In this document: piece by piece, positions 6,755 to 15,266 of the stretch
How the letters are laid out: each line of letters starts with the position of its first letter
How positions within the stretch are numbered: position 1 is the first letter of the stretch
Source: CAIKZZ01 sp036742455
GTDB lineage: Bacteria > Pseudomonadota > Gammaproteobacteria > Steroidobacterales > Steroidobacteraceae
Direction: 5' to 3'
Assembly (NCBI GenBank): GCA_036742455.1
Contig: DAINQU010000039.1
Location: forward strand, 1-17,359
Length of the DNA: 17,359 nt
Position numbers and translations under genes: made by a program
The notes under the pieces: model-generated
What the model saw: only the letters and a program-made list of their open reading frames with translations
What the model was told of the DNA's origin: nothing
Database searches by the model: none

Positions 6755-8119
6755 ATGGACATTCGACCGATTGGGCGAGGTGCTGTGCGCACACTCGTCG
6801 CGTTTTCGTATTTCGTCGCCGCGGGATTCGCGCACAGCGCGATGGCGGCCTCACCACCCGATGAACTGTCAGCGTCCGCGCTGAAAAATGCGCATGCGGT
6901 GCACGGCGACCCGGTCTACAACGGCGCGCGAACTCGGGTATTAACGGACGGCATCAAAACGGCATCGCCGTTTGGTGGACCGATTCCCGGAATTGATTCG
7001 GTGGCGAACTTCACCGGCCAGTTCACTGCCAACGGCGTTGACTGGAACGGTAATCCGCAATCCAACTGGTCGTACGCGATGGTGGGTCGCTCACCGAGTC
7101 GCGGTGGTACGACGCGCCTGCGCGCACCGCTCATCCCCGTATCGGTCGACCTGCGCGACGCCAGTGGCAACCCTCGCTATAAGAACGGCTTCCGCCTTTA
7201 TTCGGACGCAACCCGCTATGTCCAGACGATCCTGAATTCACCGATATTCACGCCGGCTCATTTCCCGGGCAACGGCGATCCCGTGCAGTACACCGATGCG
7301 GTGCAACGTGCGGAATTCAGCGCCGTGAAAGGTGAGGAGTGGCATACGGTCCTGGCGCCAGCCGTCGGGGCACCCCGAGTCATGTCCATCAATCAAGATG
7401 CGGCCTGCGGCACGACAGACAACGCGGGCAACCCCGGACACTGCAACTACCATTACGCGCTGAATGCGGACGGCAGTTGCTGTTTCTACATTCTGGTCGA
7501 CGACGCGGTGTTCGGCGGCTTGTTCTTCCCACAGACCTATCCGGTCGATGCCTCCACGCCGATCGGCGCGGCGGAAGTCTCCGGCGACATCAAGACGACC
7601 GACGTCTCGTCCTTCGTGTTCCCGGACACCTACCTCTATGTCACCACGTCAGCCAACTGCTGCATTTTGGGCTATCACAGCTTCGACTATGAGCCGGGCG
7701 CCACGCCCAATGCTGCACCCCGTTTCTACGTGCTGGACTACTCGTCGTGGATCACCCCTGGGATATTCGGTACCGCGTTTGCGGACGTGACCGCGTTGAG
7801 CCACGAGTTGTCGGAAACGTTTAACGATCCCTTCGTTGTCTTTGACGGCACCACGAACGCGACGCCGTGGTGGCTGTCCCCGAACGGCAATTGCCAGAAC
7901 AACCTAGAAGTCGGCGACGTCATTGAGGGTCTACCGAACGCGACCTACCCCGTGAAAAGTCGCGGCTACGTGTACCACCCGCAGAATGAGGCCTTGTTGC
8001 AGTGGTTCGAATTCCAGTCGCCGTCGACGGCGCTGGGCGGCGCGTACTCGTACCCGGATGCGACCGTTCTGACGGGCCTCTCGGTGCCCCAAAACGCCGG
8101 TTGCTCCGCTCCGCTCTAA
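6755..8119 (+). CDS. Secreted Cys-containing protein with HExxE motif, function unknown
   Basis: A 454-residue exported protein. A signal peptide is clear: basic RPIGRGAVR, hydrophobic core from about 12 to 26, and a likely cleavage near HSAMA-AS (31/32). The mature part has eight cysteines (C218, C230, CC242-243, CC302-303, C380, C450), including two adjacent pairs, suggesting disulfides. A metal-site-like motif, DVTALSHELSETFNDPF (H350, E351, E354, D358), is followed by WWLSPNGNCQNNLEVGD (E385, D388). The HExxExxxDP pattern followed by a Glu-x-Gly-Asp recurs in secreted bacterial proteins of undefined role and resembles a zinc-peptidase active-site helix; catalysis is not shown. The ATG at 6755 has an AGGGGA ribosome site at good spacing. 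Its own leader and 93 bases of separation from the VanZ-like gene suggest separate control. I do not recognise a named family. Confidence 0.8.
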   Translation: MDIRPIGRGAVRTLVAFSYFVAAGFAHSAMAASPPDELSASALKNAHAVHGDPVYNGARTRVLTDGIKTASPFGGPIPGIDSVANFTGQFTANGVDWNGNPQSNWSYAMVGRSPSRGGTTRLRAPLIPVSVDLRDASGNPRYKNGFRLYSDATRYVQTILNSPIFTPAHFPGNGDPVQYTDAVQRAEFSAVKGEEWHTVLAPAVGAPRVMSINQDAACGTTDNAGNPGHCNYHYALNADGSCCFYILVDDAVFGGLFFPQTYPVDASTPIGAAEVSGDIKTTDVSSFVFPDTYLYVTTSANCCILGYHSFDYEPGATPNAAPRFYVLDYSSWITPGIFGTAFADVTALSHELSETFNDPFVVFDGTTNATPWWLSPNGNCQNNLEVGDVIEGLPNATYPVKSRGYVYHPQNEALLQWFEFQSPSTALGGAYSYPDATVLTGLSVPQNAGCSAPL

Positions 8120-8131
8120 GGGCGGTAGGGA

Positions 8132-8159
8132 TCCCGGGCGCGGACCATCCCGCCCGGGA
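8132..8159. terminator. Perfect 9-bp GC-rich inverted repeat between convergent genes
   Basis: TCCCGGGCG (8132-8140) and CGCCCGGGA (8151-8159) form a perfect stem around a 10-base loop. It lies 12 bases after the stop of the secreted-protein gene and downstream of the convergent tRNA-Thr gene. No T-tract follows on either strand, so it is not a classic intrinsic terminator. It may protect RNA 3' ends or help Rho-dependent stopping. A smaller 5-bp hairpin (CAAAC/GTTTG, 8179-8192) lies between it and the tRNA. Confidence 0.45.
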
Positions 8160-8198
8160 CCCGATCGGATCCGGAGTTCAAACGAAGGTTTGGGGGGA

Positions 8199-8274
8199 TG
8201 GTGCCGGTGGAGGGACTTGAACCCCCGACCTCTCGCTTACGAAGCGACTGCTCTACCAACTGAGCTACACCGGC
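8199..8274 (-). tRNA. tRNA-Thr (anticodon CGT)
   Basis: A 76-base tRNA with encoded CCA. Read on the minus strand, the acceptor GCCGGTG pairs with CACCGGC, followed by A and CCA. The D arm holds AGCTCAGTTGGTAGAGC, the T arm holds GGTTCAAGTCC, and the anticodon loop is TTCGTAA with CGT at 8239-8241. This reads ACG threonine codons. The top pair of the anticodon stem is G-G, and the E. coli threonine CGT tRNA likewise has a non-pair there. Its own promoter lies just upstream. Confidence 0.96.
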
Positions 8275-8285
8275 GAAGGGCGCGA

Positions 8286-8314
8286 AGTATACGAGACACT
8301 CGGCCCGTCGGCAA
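8286..8314 (-). promoter_or_regulatory. Sigma-70 promoter of tRNA-Thr
   Basis: On the minus strand TTGCCG (8314-8309) and TATACT (8291-8286) are separated by 17 bases. The -10 box ends 11 bases before the mature tRNA 5' end, and a GC-rich stretch (TCGCGCCC) follows as in stringently controlled stable-RNA promoters. It sits in the gap after ispH, so the tRNA can be transcribed independently of the operon. Confidence 0.7.
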
Positions 8315-8330
8315 TGAGACCCGCGTCTCA
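8315..8330 (-). terminator. Small hairpin at the ispH stop codon
   Basis: On the minus strand TGAGAC-GCGG-GTCTCA forms a 6-bp stem with a 4-base loop. The first TGA of the stem is the ispH stop codon. Only two Ts follow, and they overlap the -35 box of the tRNA promoter, so it would be a weak terminator at best. Confidence 0.3.
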
Positions 8331-9275
8331 GGTTATCGAATTGGCCCGTAACGGCTTCGGCAACGCGAAGACGACATGCTCCTCGCGCCCCGGCAACTCA
8401 ACGGCGGCCTCACCGCCCCAGGCTTGCAACCGCGCAACCACCGCCTGAACGAGAATTTCCGGCGCCGATGCACCGGCCGAGACCCCGACGTCGGTCACCC
8501 CGACGAACCAATCCGGATTCAAATCGTCCGCACCGTCGACCAGATAACCCCGAATACCCCGTTTTTCGGCGATTTCGCGCAACCGGTTCGAATTGGAGCT
8601 CGACTTCGACCCCACGACGATGATGATTTGGCAGCGATCCACCAGTTGCTTCACCGCATCTTGGCGGTTTTGCGTGGCATAACAGATGTCTTCGCGGCGG
8701 GGTGCCGTGAGGGCCGGGAAGCGCGCGATCAAGCGCTCCACGATTCGTGCCGTGTCATCGACGGACAAGGTGGTCTGGGTGACAAAGGCCAATCGAGCAG
8801 GGTCAGACACGACCAGCGCGTCAGCATCCTCGACGGTCTCGACGAGGTAGATGCGCCCACCTTGCGCGGTGTCGAACTGCCCCATGGTGCCTTCCACCTC
8901 AGGGTGCCCGGCATGGCCGATCAGAATGACCTCGCGGCCATCGCGCGCATGGCGGACGACCTCTAAATGCACTTTGGTGACCAGTGGGCATGTCGCGTCG
9001 AAGACCGTAAACCCGCGCTGCGCGGCTTCCGCGCGCACCGCCTTCGAGACGCCGTGCGCACTGAAAATCAATGTCGCCCCCGCCGGAACGTCGGCGAGAT
9101 CTTCGACGAAGATGGCGCCGAGCCCACGAAGGCGATCCACCACGTAACGGTTGTGGACCACCTCGTGCCGAACATAAATGGGCGCGCCGAATAACTCGAT
9201 CGCACGTTCCACGATCTCAATTGCGCGATCAACGCCGGCACAGAAACCGCGTGGGTTAGCGAGGTGTATTCTCAT
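8328..9275 (-). CDS. ispH: 4-hydroxy-3-methylbut-2-enyl diphosphate reductase
   Basis: IspH (LytB) is a cytosolic iron-sulfur enzyme that makes IPP and DMAPP from HMBPP, the last step of the MEP isoprenoid pathway. The 315-residue length is normal. The three cluster ligands are present: C12 in ANPRGFCAGVDRAI, C96 in FDATCPLVTKVH and C198 in EDICYATQNRQ. Also present are HEVVHN at 37-42, HPEVEGT at 124-130 with the catalytic Glu126, and GSKSSSNSNRL in the C-terminal third. It is the last gene of the murJ-ribF-ileS-lspA-ispH operon. Its ATG overlaps the lspA stop as ATGA. In E. coli fkpB lies between lspA and ispH; here it is absent. Confidence 0.98.
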   Translation of the reverse strand: MRIHLANPRGFCAGVDRAIEIVERAIELFGAPIYVRHEVVHNRYVVDRLRGLGAIFVEDLADVPAGATLIFSAHGVSKAVRAEAAQRGFTVFDATCPLVTKVHLEVVRHARDGREVILIGHAGHPEVEGTMGQFDTAQGGRIYLVETVEDADALVVSDPARLAFVTQTTLSVDDTARIVERLIARFPALTAPRREDICYATQNRQDAVKQLVDRCQIIIVVGSKSSSNSNRLREIAEKRGIRGYLVDGADDLNPDWFVGVTDVGVSAGASAPEILVQAVVARLQAWGGEAAVELPGREEHVVFALPKPLRANSIT

Positions 9276-9787
9276 CCGTTCCTCGGATGCCGGCTATCGA
9301 GCAGCGCATCGACAATCAGACAGGCCGCTCCGACCGTAATGGCCGCGTCTGCGACATTAAAGGCGGGGAACCACCAACTCTCGTACCAGTGCACATGGAT
9401 GAAATCGACGACATATCCATAGTGAACACGGTCTATCGCATTCCCCAATGCCCCGCCCGCCACCAACGCAAGGCCCGCCGGTACGATCCGCCGCGCGCTG
9501 TCTTCGAGTCGATAGAGCCACACGGCGATACCCGCGGACACCGTCACCGCCAGTCCCAGAAAGAGATACTTCTGCCAACCGCCGGCATCATCCAGAAAAC
9601 TGAACGCAGCCCCGTGATTATGCAGGCGGGTGATCTCCAACACCGGTGGGAGAACGGGTAAGCGCTCGAACAGCTGCAACGCGGAAACGACCCAATGCTT
9701 CACCGCTTGGTCGATCACGATGATCGATGCAGTCAACCAGAGCCACCGCAGATGCCGCGGACCGGTTGTTGGCGTGACGTTAGGCAT
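9272..9787 (-). CDS. lspA: Lipoprotein signal peptidase (signal peptidase II)
   Basis: LspA is an inner-membrane aspartic peptidase that removes the signal peptide of diacylated prolipoproteins. With the ATG at 9787 it has 171 residues, close to the family norm. Four membrane segments are visible (about 14-32, 69-90, 101-117, 143-163). The catalytic aspartates are D119 in GALGNAIDR and D147 in FNVADAAI; TRLHNHGAAF (53-62) is the conserved N-x-G-x-AF motif. The frame stays open 40 codons further upstream inside ileS, but that extension is not lspA-like, and a GGTGAG ribosome site lies 10 bases before the chosen ATG. It overlaps the ileS 3' end by 8 bases and ispH by 4 bases. Confidence 0.96.
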   Translation of the reverse strand: MPNVTPTTGPRHLRWLWLTASIIVIDQAVKHWVVSALQLFERLPVLPPVLEITRLHNHGAAFSFLDDAGGWQKYLFLGLAVTVSAGIAVWLYRLEDSARRIVPAGLALVAGGALGNAIDRVHYGYVVDFIHVHWYESWWFPAFNVADAAITVGAACLIVDALLDSRHPRNG

Positions 9788-12578
9788 AATGACGATGCTC
9801 ACCGGCTCCCGAGACGTTACCCGCACAGCGCGCACAGGCGTCCGGATGGCCTTCCACGCTACCGACATCCGCACGCTTGTGCCAGCAGCGCGTGCACTTA
9901 CGCTCACTGCTCGCCGCCGCGGCGATCCACACGCCCGGGAGTTCCGCGGCTTGCGCCGCGCCCTCCGCAGCGGGGGCAGCGTGCAACCGGGCCTCTGACG
10001 TGATCAGCGCGAATCGCAGTTCTTCGCCCAATGCGGCCAATCGCGCGTATCGCTCCGCGTCGACCCACAGATCAACCGTCGCATCCAACGGACCTCCAAT
10101 TTCACCGCGAGTACGCAGCACTTCCAACTCTCGAGCAACATCGGCCTTCAGTGCGATGACCTCGTCCCAGGACACTTTGGCGCCCTCAGCGTCCTCGGGG
10201 AAACGATGCCACTGGCTCAGGAAGACGGACTCGGGTCGACCGGAAACGGCAGGCATGACTTGCCAGATCTCCTCCGCGGTAAACGAGAGGATGGGTGCCA
10301 ACCAGTGAACCATCGCCTCGGCGATGTGCCACAGGGCCGTCTGCGCGGAACGGCGCGCATGGCTACCCGCTGGGGTCGTGTAGAGGCGGTCCTTAATAAC
10401 GTCCAGATAAAATGCGCCGAGGTCGACGACACAGAAGTTGTGGATTCGTTGGTAAATCACGTGGAAATCGTACGATCGATAGGCGTCGACGATCTCGCTC
10501 TGCACCGTCCGAGCGCAGGCCAACGCCCAGCGATCCAGATCCACGAGTTGCTCGGGCGGAAGCGCATCCCGACTTGGGTCAAACCCGGACAAATTGCCGA
10601 GCAGGAAGCGAACGGTGTTGCGCATACGGCGATAAGAATCAGCCATGCGCTTCAGGATCTCATCCGAAACCGCGATTTCGTTGGCGTAATCGGTCGCGGC
10701 CACCCACAAACGCAGCACGTCGGCACCCAGCGCACCGATCACCTTTTGCGGCACCACGGTGTTTCCGAGTGACTTGGACATCTTTCGGCCCTTGTCATCC
10801 ACCGTGAATCCGTGCGTGAGCACCCCACGGTACGGCGCGTGGCGATGGATGGCCACCGAGGTCAGCAGTGACGAATGGAACCACCCGCGATGCTGATCCG
10901 ACCCCTCCAGATACAAGTCCGCCGGCGAGTGGATATCCGGGAAGAGATGCGACACGCACCAGTGCATCATGCCGGAGTCGACCCACACGTCCATGACATC
11001 GGTCGACTTCTCGTAATCGGCCGCCTCATCGCCCAACAGATCGCGCGGATCGAGATCAAACCACGCATCGATCCCGTCGACCTCGACACGCGCAGCGACG
11101 GCCTCGATCAACTCGGACGTGCGTGGATGTAGCTCACCCGTTTCCCGGTGAAGGAAAAACGGAATCGGAACGCCCCACGTCCGTTGGCGCGAAATGCACC
11201 AATCCGGCCGTGTTTCGATCATGCTGTAGATCCGATTTTCGCCCCATTTCGGCGTGAACTGCACCCGGCGAATTTCCGACAGCGCGTCTTGGCGCAGCGA
11301 TTCGCGCTCCATGCTGATGAACCACTGCGGGGTCGCGCGGAAGATCAGCGGCGACTTGTGGCGCCAACAGTGTGGATAGCTGTGCTGGTAAGGCTTGTGC
11401 GCGAGCAATACCCCGCGTTCGCCAAGCAAGGTGACCACGTGCGCATTGGCCTCAAACACTTGCTCGCCGGCGAAAAGCGGCGTCGAGGCGAGATAGCGTC
11501 CGTCCCCACCGACCGGGTTGTCGACCGGGAGGCCGTAGCGCTGACCCACGATGTAGTCATCTAAACCATGCGCCGGGGCCGTGTGCACGCCACCGGTACC
11601 GGCGTCCAATGTCACGTGCTCGCCCAGAATGACCGGCACGGTGCGCTCGTAGAAGGGATGGCTGAGTGCGAGGTGCTCCAATGCGCTGCCCGGCACGCGC
11701 GCGAGTTCGGCCGCGCCGTCCAGCCCCGCTCGACCCAACACGGCCGGCAACAAGGCGGCCGCGACCACTAATACCTCACTGCCGACATCGGCAAGGACGT
11801 ATTCAATCTCCGGGTGCATGGAAACCGCTTGGCTCGCCGGAAGCGTCCACGGGGTCGTCGTCCAGATGATGACGTGGGTCGGTTTCGTCAGCGAGTCAAT
11901 GCCGGTTCTACGAGCAAGATCCGCGAGATCGCGAACCGCATACCGAACGTCGATACTCGGGCTCGTCCGGTCTTCGTATTCGACCTCCGCCTCGGCCAGC
12001 GAAGAGCGGCAATCGAGACACCAGTGCACCGGCTTGTAGCCCTTGTAGACGTGGCCCTGTTCAACGATACGGCCGAAGGCGCGCAACTGCGCCGCCTCGT
12101 AACCGGGCAGCATCGTGAGATACGGTCGATCCCAGTCGCCCATGACGCCCAAGCGGATGAAATCGACGCGCTGTCCGTCGACTTGCTTGGCCGCGTACTG
12201 CCGACACGCTGCGCGGAATGACTTCGCGTCGATTTTCGCCCCGACACGACCGTGGGTTTTTTCAACCTGATGCTCGATCGGCAAGCCGTGGCAGTCCCAA
12301 CCCGGCACGTAGGGAGCGTCGTATCCGTCCAACGTGCGCGACTTAACGACGATGTCCTTCAGCACTTTATTGACTGCATGGCCAATGTGGATGGATCCGT
12401 TCGCGTACGGTGGACCATCGGCGAGAATAAATGTCGGCCGACCTTTCGCTGCGGCGCGCAACTTGCCGTAAATGTCGTTTGAGTTCCAGAACTCCAGCCA
12501 ACGCGGTTCACGGTTGGCAAGGTCCGCCTTCATGGGGAAGTCGGTCTGGGGCAAATTGATCGTGTTCTTGTAATCCAC
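9780..12578 (-). CDS. ileS: Isoleucyl-tRNA synthetase
   Basis: IleS charges tRNA-Ile in the cytosol. With the chosen start it has 932 residues, typical of the bacterial class I form. The HIGH motif (YANGSIHIGH) lies at about 58-67, the editing domain in the middle (TTTPWTLPAS at about 240-249), KMSKS at 599-603, and a C-terminal zinc finger CTRCWHKR...CARC close to the end. The frame opens at a GTG at 12593 that overlaps the ribF TGA as GTGA, but a second GTG at 12578 has an AGGA ribosome site 5 bases upstream (12584-12587) and gives DYKNTINLPQT right after the start, as in E. coli. I prefer 12578; 12593 (937 residues) remains possible. It lies between ribF and lspA in one operon. Confidence 0.97.
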   Translation of the reverse strand: MDYKNTINLPQTDFPMKADLANREPRWLEFWNSNDIYGKLRAAAKGRPTFILADGPPYANGSIHIGHAVNKVLKDIVVKSRTLDGYDAPYVPGWDCHGLPIEHQVEKTHGRVGAKIDAKSFRAACRQYAAKQVDGQRVDFIRLGVMGDWDRPYLTMLPGYEAAQLRAFGRIVEQGHVYKGYKPVHWCLDCRSSLAEAEVEYEDRTSPSIDVRYAVRDLADLARRTGIDSLTKPTHVIIWTTTPWTLPASQAVSMHPEIEYVLADVGSEVLVVAAALLPAVLGRAGLDGAAELARVPGSALEHLALSHPFYERTVPVILGEHVTLDAGTGGVHTAPAHGLDDYIVGQRYGLPVDNPVGGDGRYLASTPLFAGEQVFEANAHVVTLLGERGVLLAHKPYQHSYPHCWRHKSPLIFRATPQWFISMERESLRQDALSEIRRVQFTPKWGENRIYSMIETRPDWCISRQRTWGVPIPFFLHRETGELHPRTSELIEAVAARVEVDGIDAWFDLDPRDLLGDEAADYEKSTDVMDVWVDSGMMHWCVSHLFPDIHSPADLYLEGSDQHRGWFHSSLLTSVAIHRHAPYRGVLTHGFTVDDKGRKMSKSLGNTVVPQKVIGALGADVLRLWVAATDYANEIAVSDEILKRMADSYRRMRNTVRFLLGNLSGFDPSRDALPPEQLVDLDRWALACARTVQSEIVDAYRSYDFHVIYQRIHNFCVVDLGAFYLDVIKDRLYTTPAGSHARRSAQTALWHIAEAMVHWLAPILSFTAEEIWQVMPAVSGRPESVFLSQWHRFPEDAEGAKVSWDEVIALKADVARELEVLRTRGEIGGPLDATVDLWVDAERYARLAALGEELRFALITSEARLHAAPAAEGAAQAAELPGVWIAAAASSERKCTRCWHKRADVGSVEGHPDACARCAGNVSGAGEHRHYA

Positions 12579-12589
12579 GGGGGTCCTAC

Positions 12590-13528
12590 TCACGCGGCTC
12601 GCGCCGCTAATATCTGGCGGGCGCGACGTGCGTCCGCATGCATCTGGGCGACAAGCGCCGAAAGAGAGTCAAAACGTTCTTCATCGCGCAATCGCGCAAT
12701 GAACTCTACTTCAATGCGGCGCCCATAAAGGTTACCGCTGAAATCAAAGACGTGTACCTCGAGCAACGGCTCGATCCCGCCCACGGTCGGCCGGGTACCC
12801 AAGGATGCCACCGCCGGCGCCCGGAGCGGCATATTGGGCAATCCCAGCACCTGCACCGCGTAGATTCCGTTCACGGCAATCGCGCGGGGGTGCATTCGCA
12901 GGTTCGCCGTGGGAAATCCCAGTTCACGCCCAAGCTGCTGACCGTGTCCGACGCGGCCCGCCAATGAGTATGGCCTACCGAGGAGGCCTTCCGCAGCCGA
13001 CAGATCGCCGCTCGCCACGGCCGCTCGGACTTCGGTGCTGGACACTCGAAGCCCATCGAGGGCAACGGCGGGCACTTCCGTGACCTCGAAGCCCAAGAGA
13101 TCGCCCGACGCCCGCAACGTCGTAATATCTCCTGCCCGCTTGGCGCCGTAGCGAAACCCCTCGCCCACGACGATATGGGCCGCCCCCAGACTGTCTGCGA
13201 GCACCTCGCGGGCGAACTGATCGGGGCTCATCCGGCACAGCGCCGCGTCAAAATTCAAAATCCGTAATTGATCGACGCCGAGGCGTCCCAGCGCGATCGC
13301 CTTATCGGTGACCCGCATCAAGCGCTTTGGCGCACCGGTCGGGTCGAACACCTCGCGAGGATGCGGCTCGAAGGTTAAGACGGCGATCGGTTGATCGGGC
13401 GCGGCAGCACGGCGGGCAGCGGCCACGAGCGCCTGGTGCCCAAGGTGCACGCCGTCAAAATTGCCGATCGCGATCACGGGCGCCGTTGCCCCGATCCGAC
13501 CGCTGCGGTATCCGCGCCTAATCTGCAT
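12590..13528 (-). CDS. ribF: Bifunctional riboflavin kinase / FAD synthetase
   Basis: RibF makes FMN and then FAD from riboflavin and ATP. It has 312 residues, the usual size. The N-terminal adenylyltransferase domain shows IGNFDGVHLGHQ at 21-32, TFEPHP at 52-57, VGEGFRYGAKRAGD at 121-134 and SSTEVR at 163-168. The C-terminal kinase domain shows GRVGHGQQLGRELGFPTANL at 191-210 and ends with FDSLSALVAQMHAD. The frame is open another 122 codons upstream inside murJ, but that part is not RibF-like; the ATG at 13528 begins the conserved domain. No strong ribosome site is visible. It starts 35 bases after murJ, and its stop lies beside the ileS start. No FMN riboswitch is seen. Confidence 0.96.
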   Translation of the reverse strand: MQIRRGYRSGRIGATAPVIAIGNFDGVHLGHQALVAAARRAAAPDQPIAVLTFEPHPREVFDPTGAPKRLMRVTDKAIALGRLGVDQLRILNFDAALCRMSPDQFAREVLADSLGAAHIVVGEGFRYGAKRAGDITTLRASGDLLGFEVTEVPAVALDGLRVSSTEVRAAVASGDLSAAEGLLGRPYSLAGRVGHGQQLGRELGFPTANLRMHPRAIAVNGIYAVQVLGLPNMPLRAPAVASLGTRPTVGGIEPLLEVHVFDFSGNLYGRRIEVEFIARLRDEERFDSLSALVAQMHADARRARQILAARAA

Positions 13529-13563
13529 CCGATTCAACTTTGCCGTTTCCTTAGAGCACCTGA

Positions 13564-15120
13564 TTATACGGGTCGCAGATGGCGAGGCCTGAGCCCCATG
13601 ATCCACAACACGCCACCGTACACCGCGGACCCGCCGAGCACACACGCGGTGAGCCGACCAATGCGCCAGGCCGCCGACCAATGAACCCAGGCAGACCAGT
13701 CTCCAGCCGCCCACCACAGGAAAACGGCCATCGCGATATTGGCGAGCAGCATCTGCACGAGCAAAGGCCGCCAACCGGGCGATGGCTGATACACCCCGCT
13801 TGCCCGTAAGCCACGATAAAGCAACCAACAATTTACGTAGGCGCCCACCCCAGAGGACAGTGCAAGAATCGCGTGCGGGATGGGTGCGCCCCAATAGGCC
13901 GCTGGAATCACCACGACAAGGTCGAAGCCAATCGCCACCGACAGTGCGGTGACACCGATGCGGACGGGCGTGCGCGTATCTTGTCGCGCGGTATACCCGG
14001 GCAAAAGAACCTTGACGAGACTCAATCCCATGAGGCCCGCCGCATTGGACATGAGCGCATACGCGCTCATCAGCACGTCACGCTCGCCAAAGCGCCCGTA
14101 GCCATTAATCGTCGCAATCAGAGGGCCCGCGAGGACAAAGAGCGCAACAGACGCCGGTAGCGAGATGACGGAGGTCAACCGCAATGCCCAATCGAGGGTG
14201 CCGTTGAAGCGCTCGGGCGACTTCTCGGCGTGGTGTACGGATAGGCCCGGCAAAATAACGGTCGCCAGTGCGATGGAAAAGACGCCCATTGGAAACTCGG
14301 CGAGGCGCACGGCGTAGTACATCCACGTGAGGCTGCCGGTGACAAAGAACGAAGCGATCCAGGTGTCCAGCAACTGGGCGATTTGGGCCACCGACGAACC
14401 GAAGATACCCGGCAACATCAGGCGGGCAATCCGGCGCACCCCCTCGTGGGCATAGCGCCAGCGTGGCCAACTCAACAAGCCCAGTCGTTTTAGGCCGCGA
14501 AATTGCGCCACCAGTTGGACTACGCCGGCGACGAACACCCCAATCGCCAGAGTGACCCCGGGATTTGAGGAATGCGGCGCAATCACGGCCGCAAACAGGA
14601 TCATCACGACATTCAAAATCACCGGATTAAATGCCGCGGTACCAAATTTTCCGTAACTGTTCAAAACCCCTGACCCGAGAGCGGTCAGCGAGATGAAAAA
14701 GATGTAGGGAAACGTCCAGCGCAACATGTCGGCGGCCAAGTCCGACCGACCGCCCGCCCCTTCAAAGCCAGGCGCGAACAGCACCACCAACCAGGGCGCC
14801 GCAAAAACGCCCAACGCGGTAACGACAAACAACACCCAGCCGAGGGTTCCCATCACACCGGCGACCAGTTCGTCGACCTCGGCGTGGGTATTTTTGACCC
14901 GGTACTCGTTGACGACGGGAACGAAGGCCTGCGAAAAAGCCCCCTCCCCGGTAATTCGTCGTAGGAAATTGGGGATCTTGAAGGCGACGATGAACGCGTC
15001 CATCAACGGGCCCGCGCCGAACATGCGCGAATACACCATATCGCGAAGCATGCCGGTGACCCGCGACAGCAGGGTCATCGCACCGACTATCGACGTATTT
15101 CGAAGGAAATTGCCCTTCAT
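13564..15120 (-). CDS. murJ: Lipid II flippase MurJ (MviN)
   Basis: MurJ flips lipid II across the inner membrane for peptidoglycan assembly. It has 518 residues with about 14 hydrophobic segments, as in the MOP-superfamily flippases. The conserved N-terminus is clear: SRVTGMLRD at 19-27 with R20 and R26, AFKIPNFLRR with R54, and GAFSQAFVPV after it. These match the essential E. coli arginines R18, R24 and R52 with an offset of two. The frame is open for 30 more codons, but MKGNFLRNTS at 15120 is the typical family start. It is the first gene of the housekeeping operon, transcribed away from rpsT across a 146-base gap. Only a weak GGAA ribosome site is visible. Confidence 0.96.
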   Translation of the reverse strand: MKGNFLRNTSIVGAMTLLSRVTGMLRDMVYSRMFGAGPLMDAFIVAFKIPNFLRRITGEGAFSQAFVPVVNEYRVKNTHAEVDELVAGVMGTLGWVLFVVTALGVFAAPWLVVLFAPGFEGAGGRSDLAADMLRWTFPYIFFISLTALGSGVLNSYGKFGTAAFNPVILNVVMILFAAVIAPHSSNPGVTLAIGVFVAGVVQLVAQFRGLKRLGLLSWPRWRYAHEGVRRIARLMLPGIFGSSVAQIAQLLDTWIASFFVTGSLTWMYYAVRLAEFPMGVFSIALATVILPGLSVHHAEKSPERFNGTLDWALRLTSVISLPASVALFVLAGPLIATINGYGRFGERDVLMSAYALMSNAAGLMGLSLVKVLLPGYTARQDTRTPVRIGVTALSVAIGFDLVVVIPAAYWGAPIPHAILALSSGVGAYVNCWLLYRGLRASGVYQPSPGWRPLLVQMLLANIAMAVFLWWAAGDWSAWVHWSAAWRIGRLTACVLGGSAVYGGVLWIMGLRPRHLRPV

Positions 15121-15148
15121 CAGCCGTTTTCCGGGGTAGAGGACCCGA

Positions 15149-15154
15149 ACTATA
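15149..15154 (-). promoter_or_regulatory. Possible -10 box of the murJ operon
   Basis: TATAGT on the minus strand (15154-15149) lies 28 bases before the murJ ATG. No good -35 hexamer is seen at 16 to 18 bases, so this is a weak call. It is the best candidate in the murJ/rpsT gap for a promoter facing murJ. Confidence 0.3.
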
Positions 15155-15195
15155 CCGACCGAGCGCCCTATCTGCCGCCCAAAGGTCAGTAAAAA

Positions 15196-15224
15196 TTGAC
15201 AGAAAAACAAACGTTCAGCAAAAT
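15196..15224 (+). promoter_or_regulatory. Sigma-70 promoter of rpsT
   Basis: A consensus -35 TTGACA (15196-15201) is followed after exactly 17 bases by CAAAAT (15219-15224), which matches four of six -10 positions. This predicts a start near 15231 and a leader of about 35 bases before the rpsT start codon. The region around it is AT-rich against a GC-rich background, as expected of a strong promoter. Confidence 0.7.
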
Positions 15225-15266
15225 AGGGGGCTCAGTTACTAAAACTCTTTTTTCGGAGCTCGTCCC

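Noticed and set aside
8376..8966. 196-codon plus-strand frame opposite ispH
   Set aside because: IspH on the other strand has all three cluster cysteines; the antisense product shows no domain and no ribosome site.
13529..13894. 122-codon upstream extension of ribF into murJ
   Set aside because: It lies inside conserved murJ coding sequence and is not RibF-like; RibF proteins start at the position of 13528.
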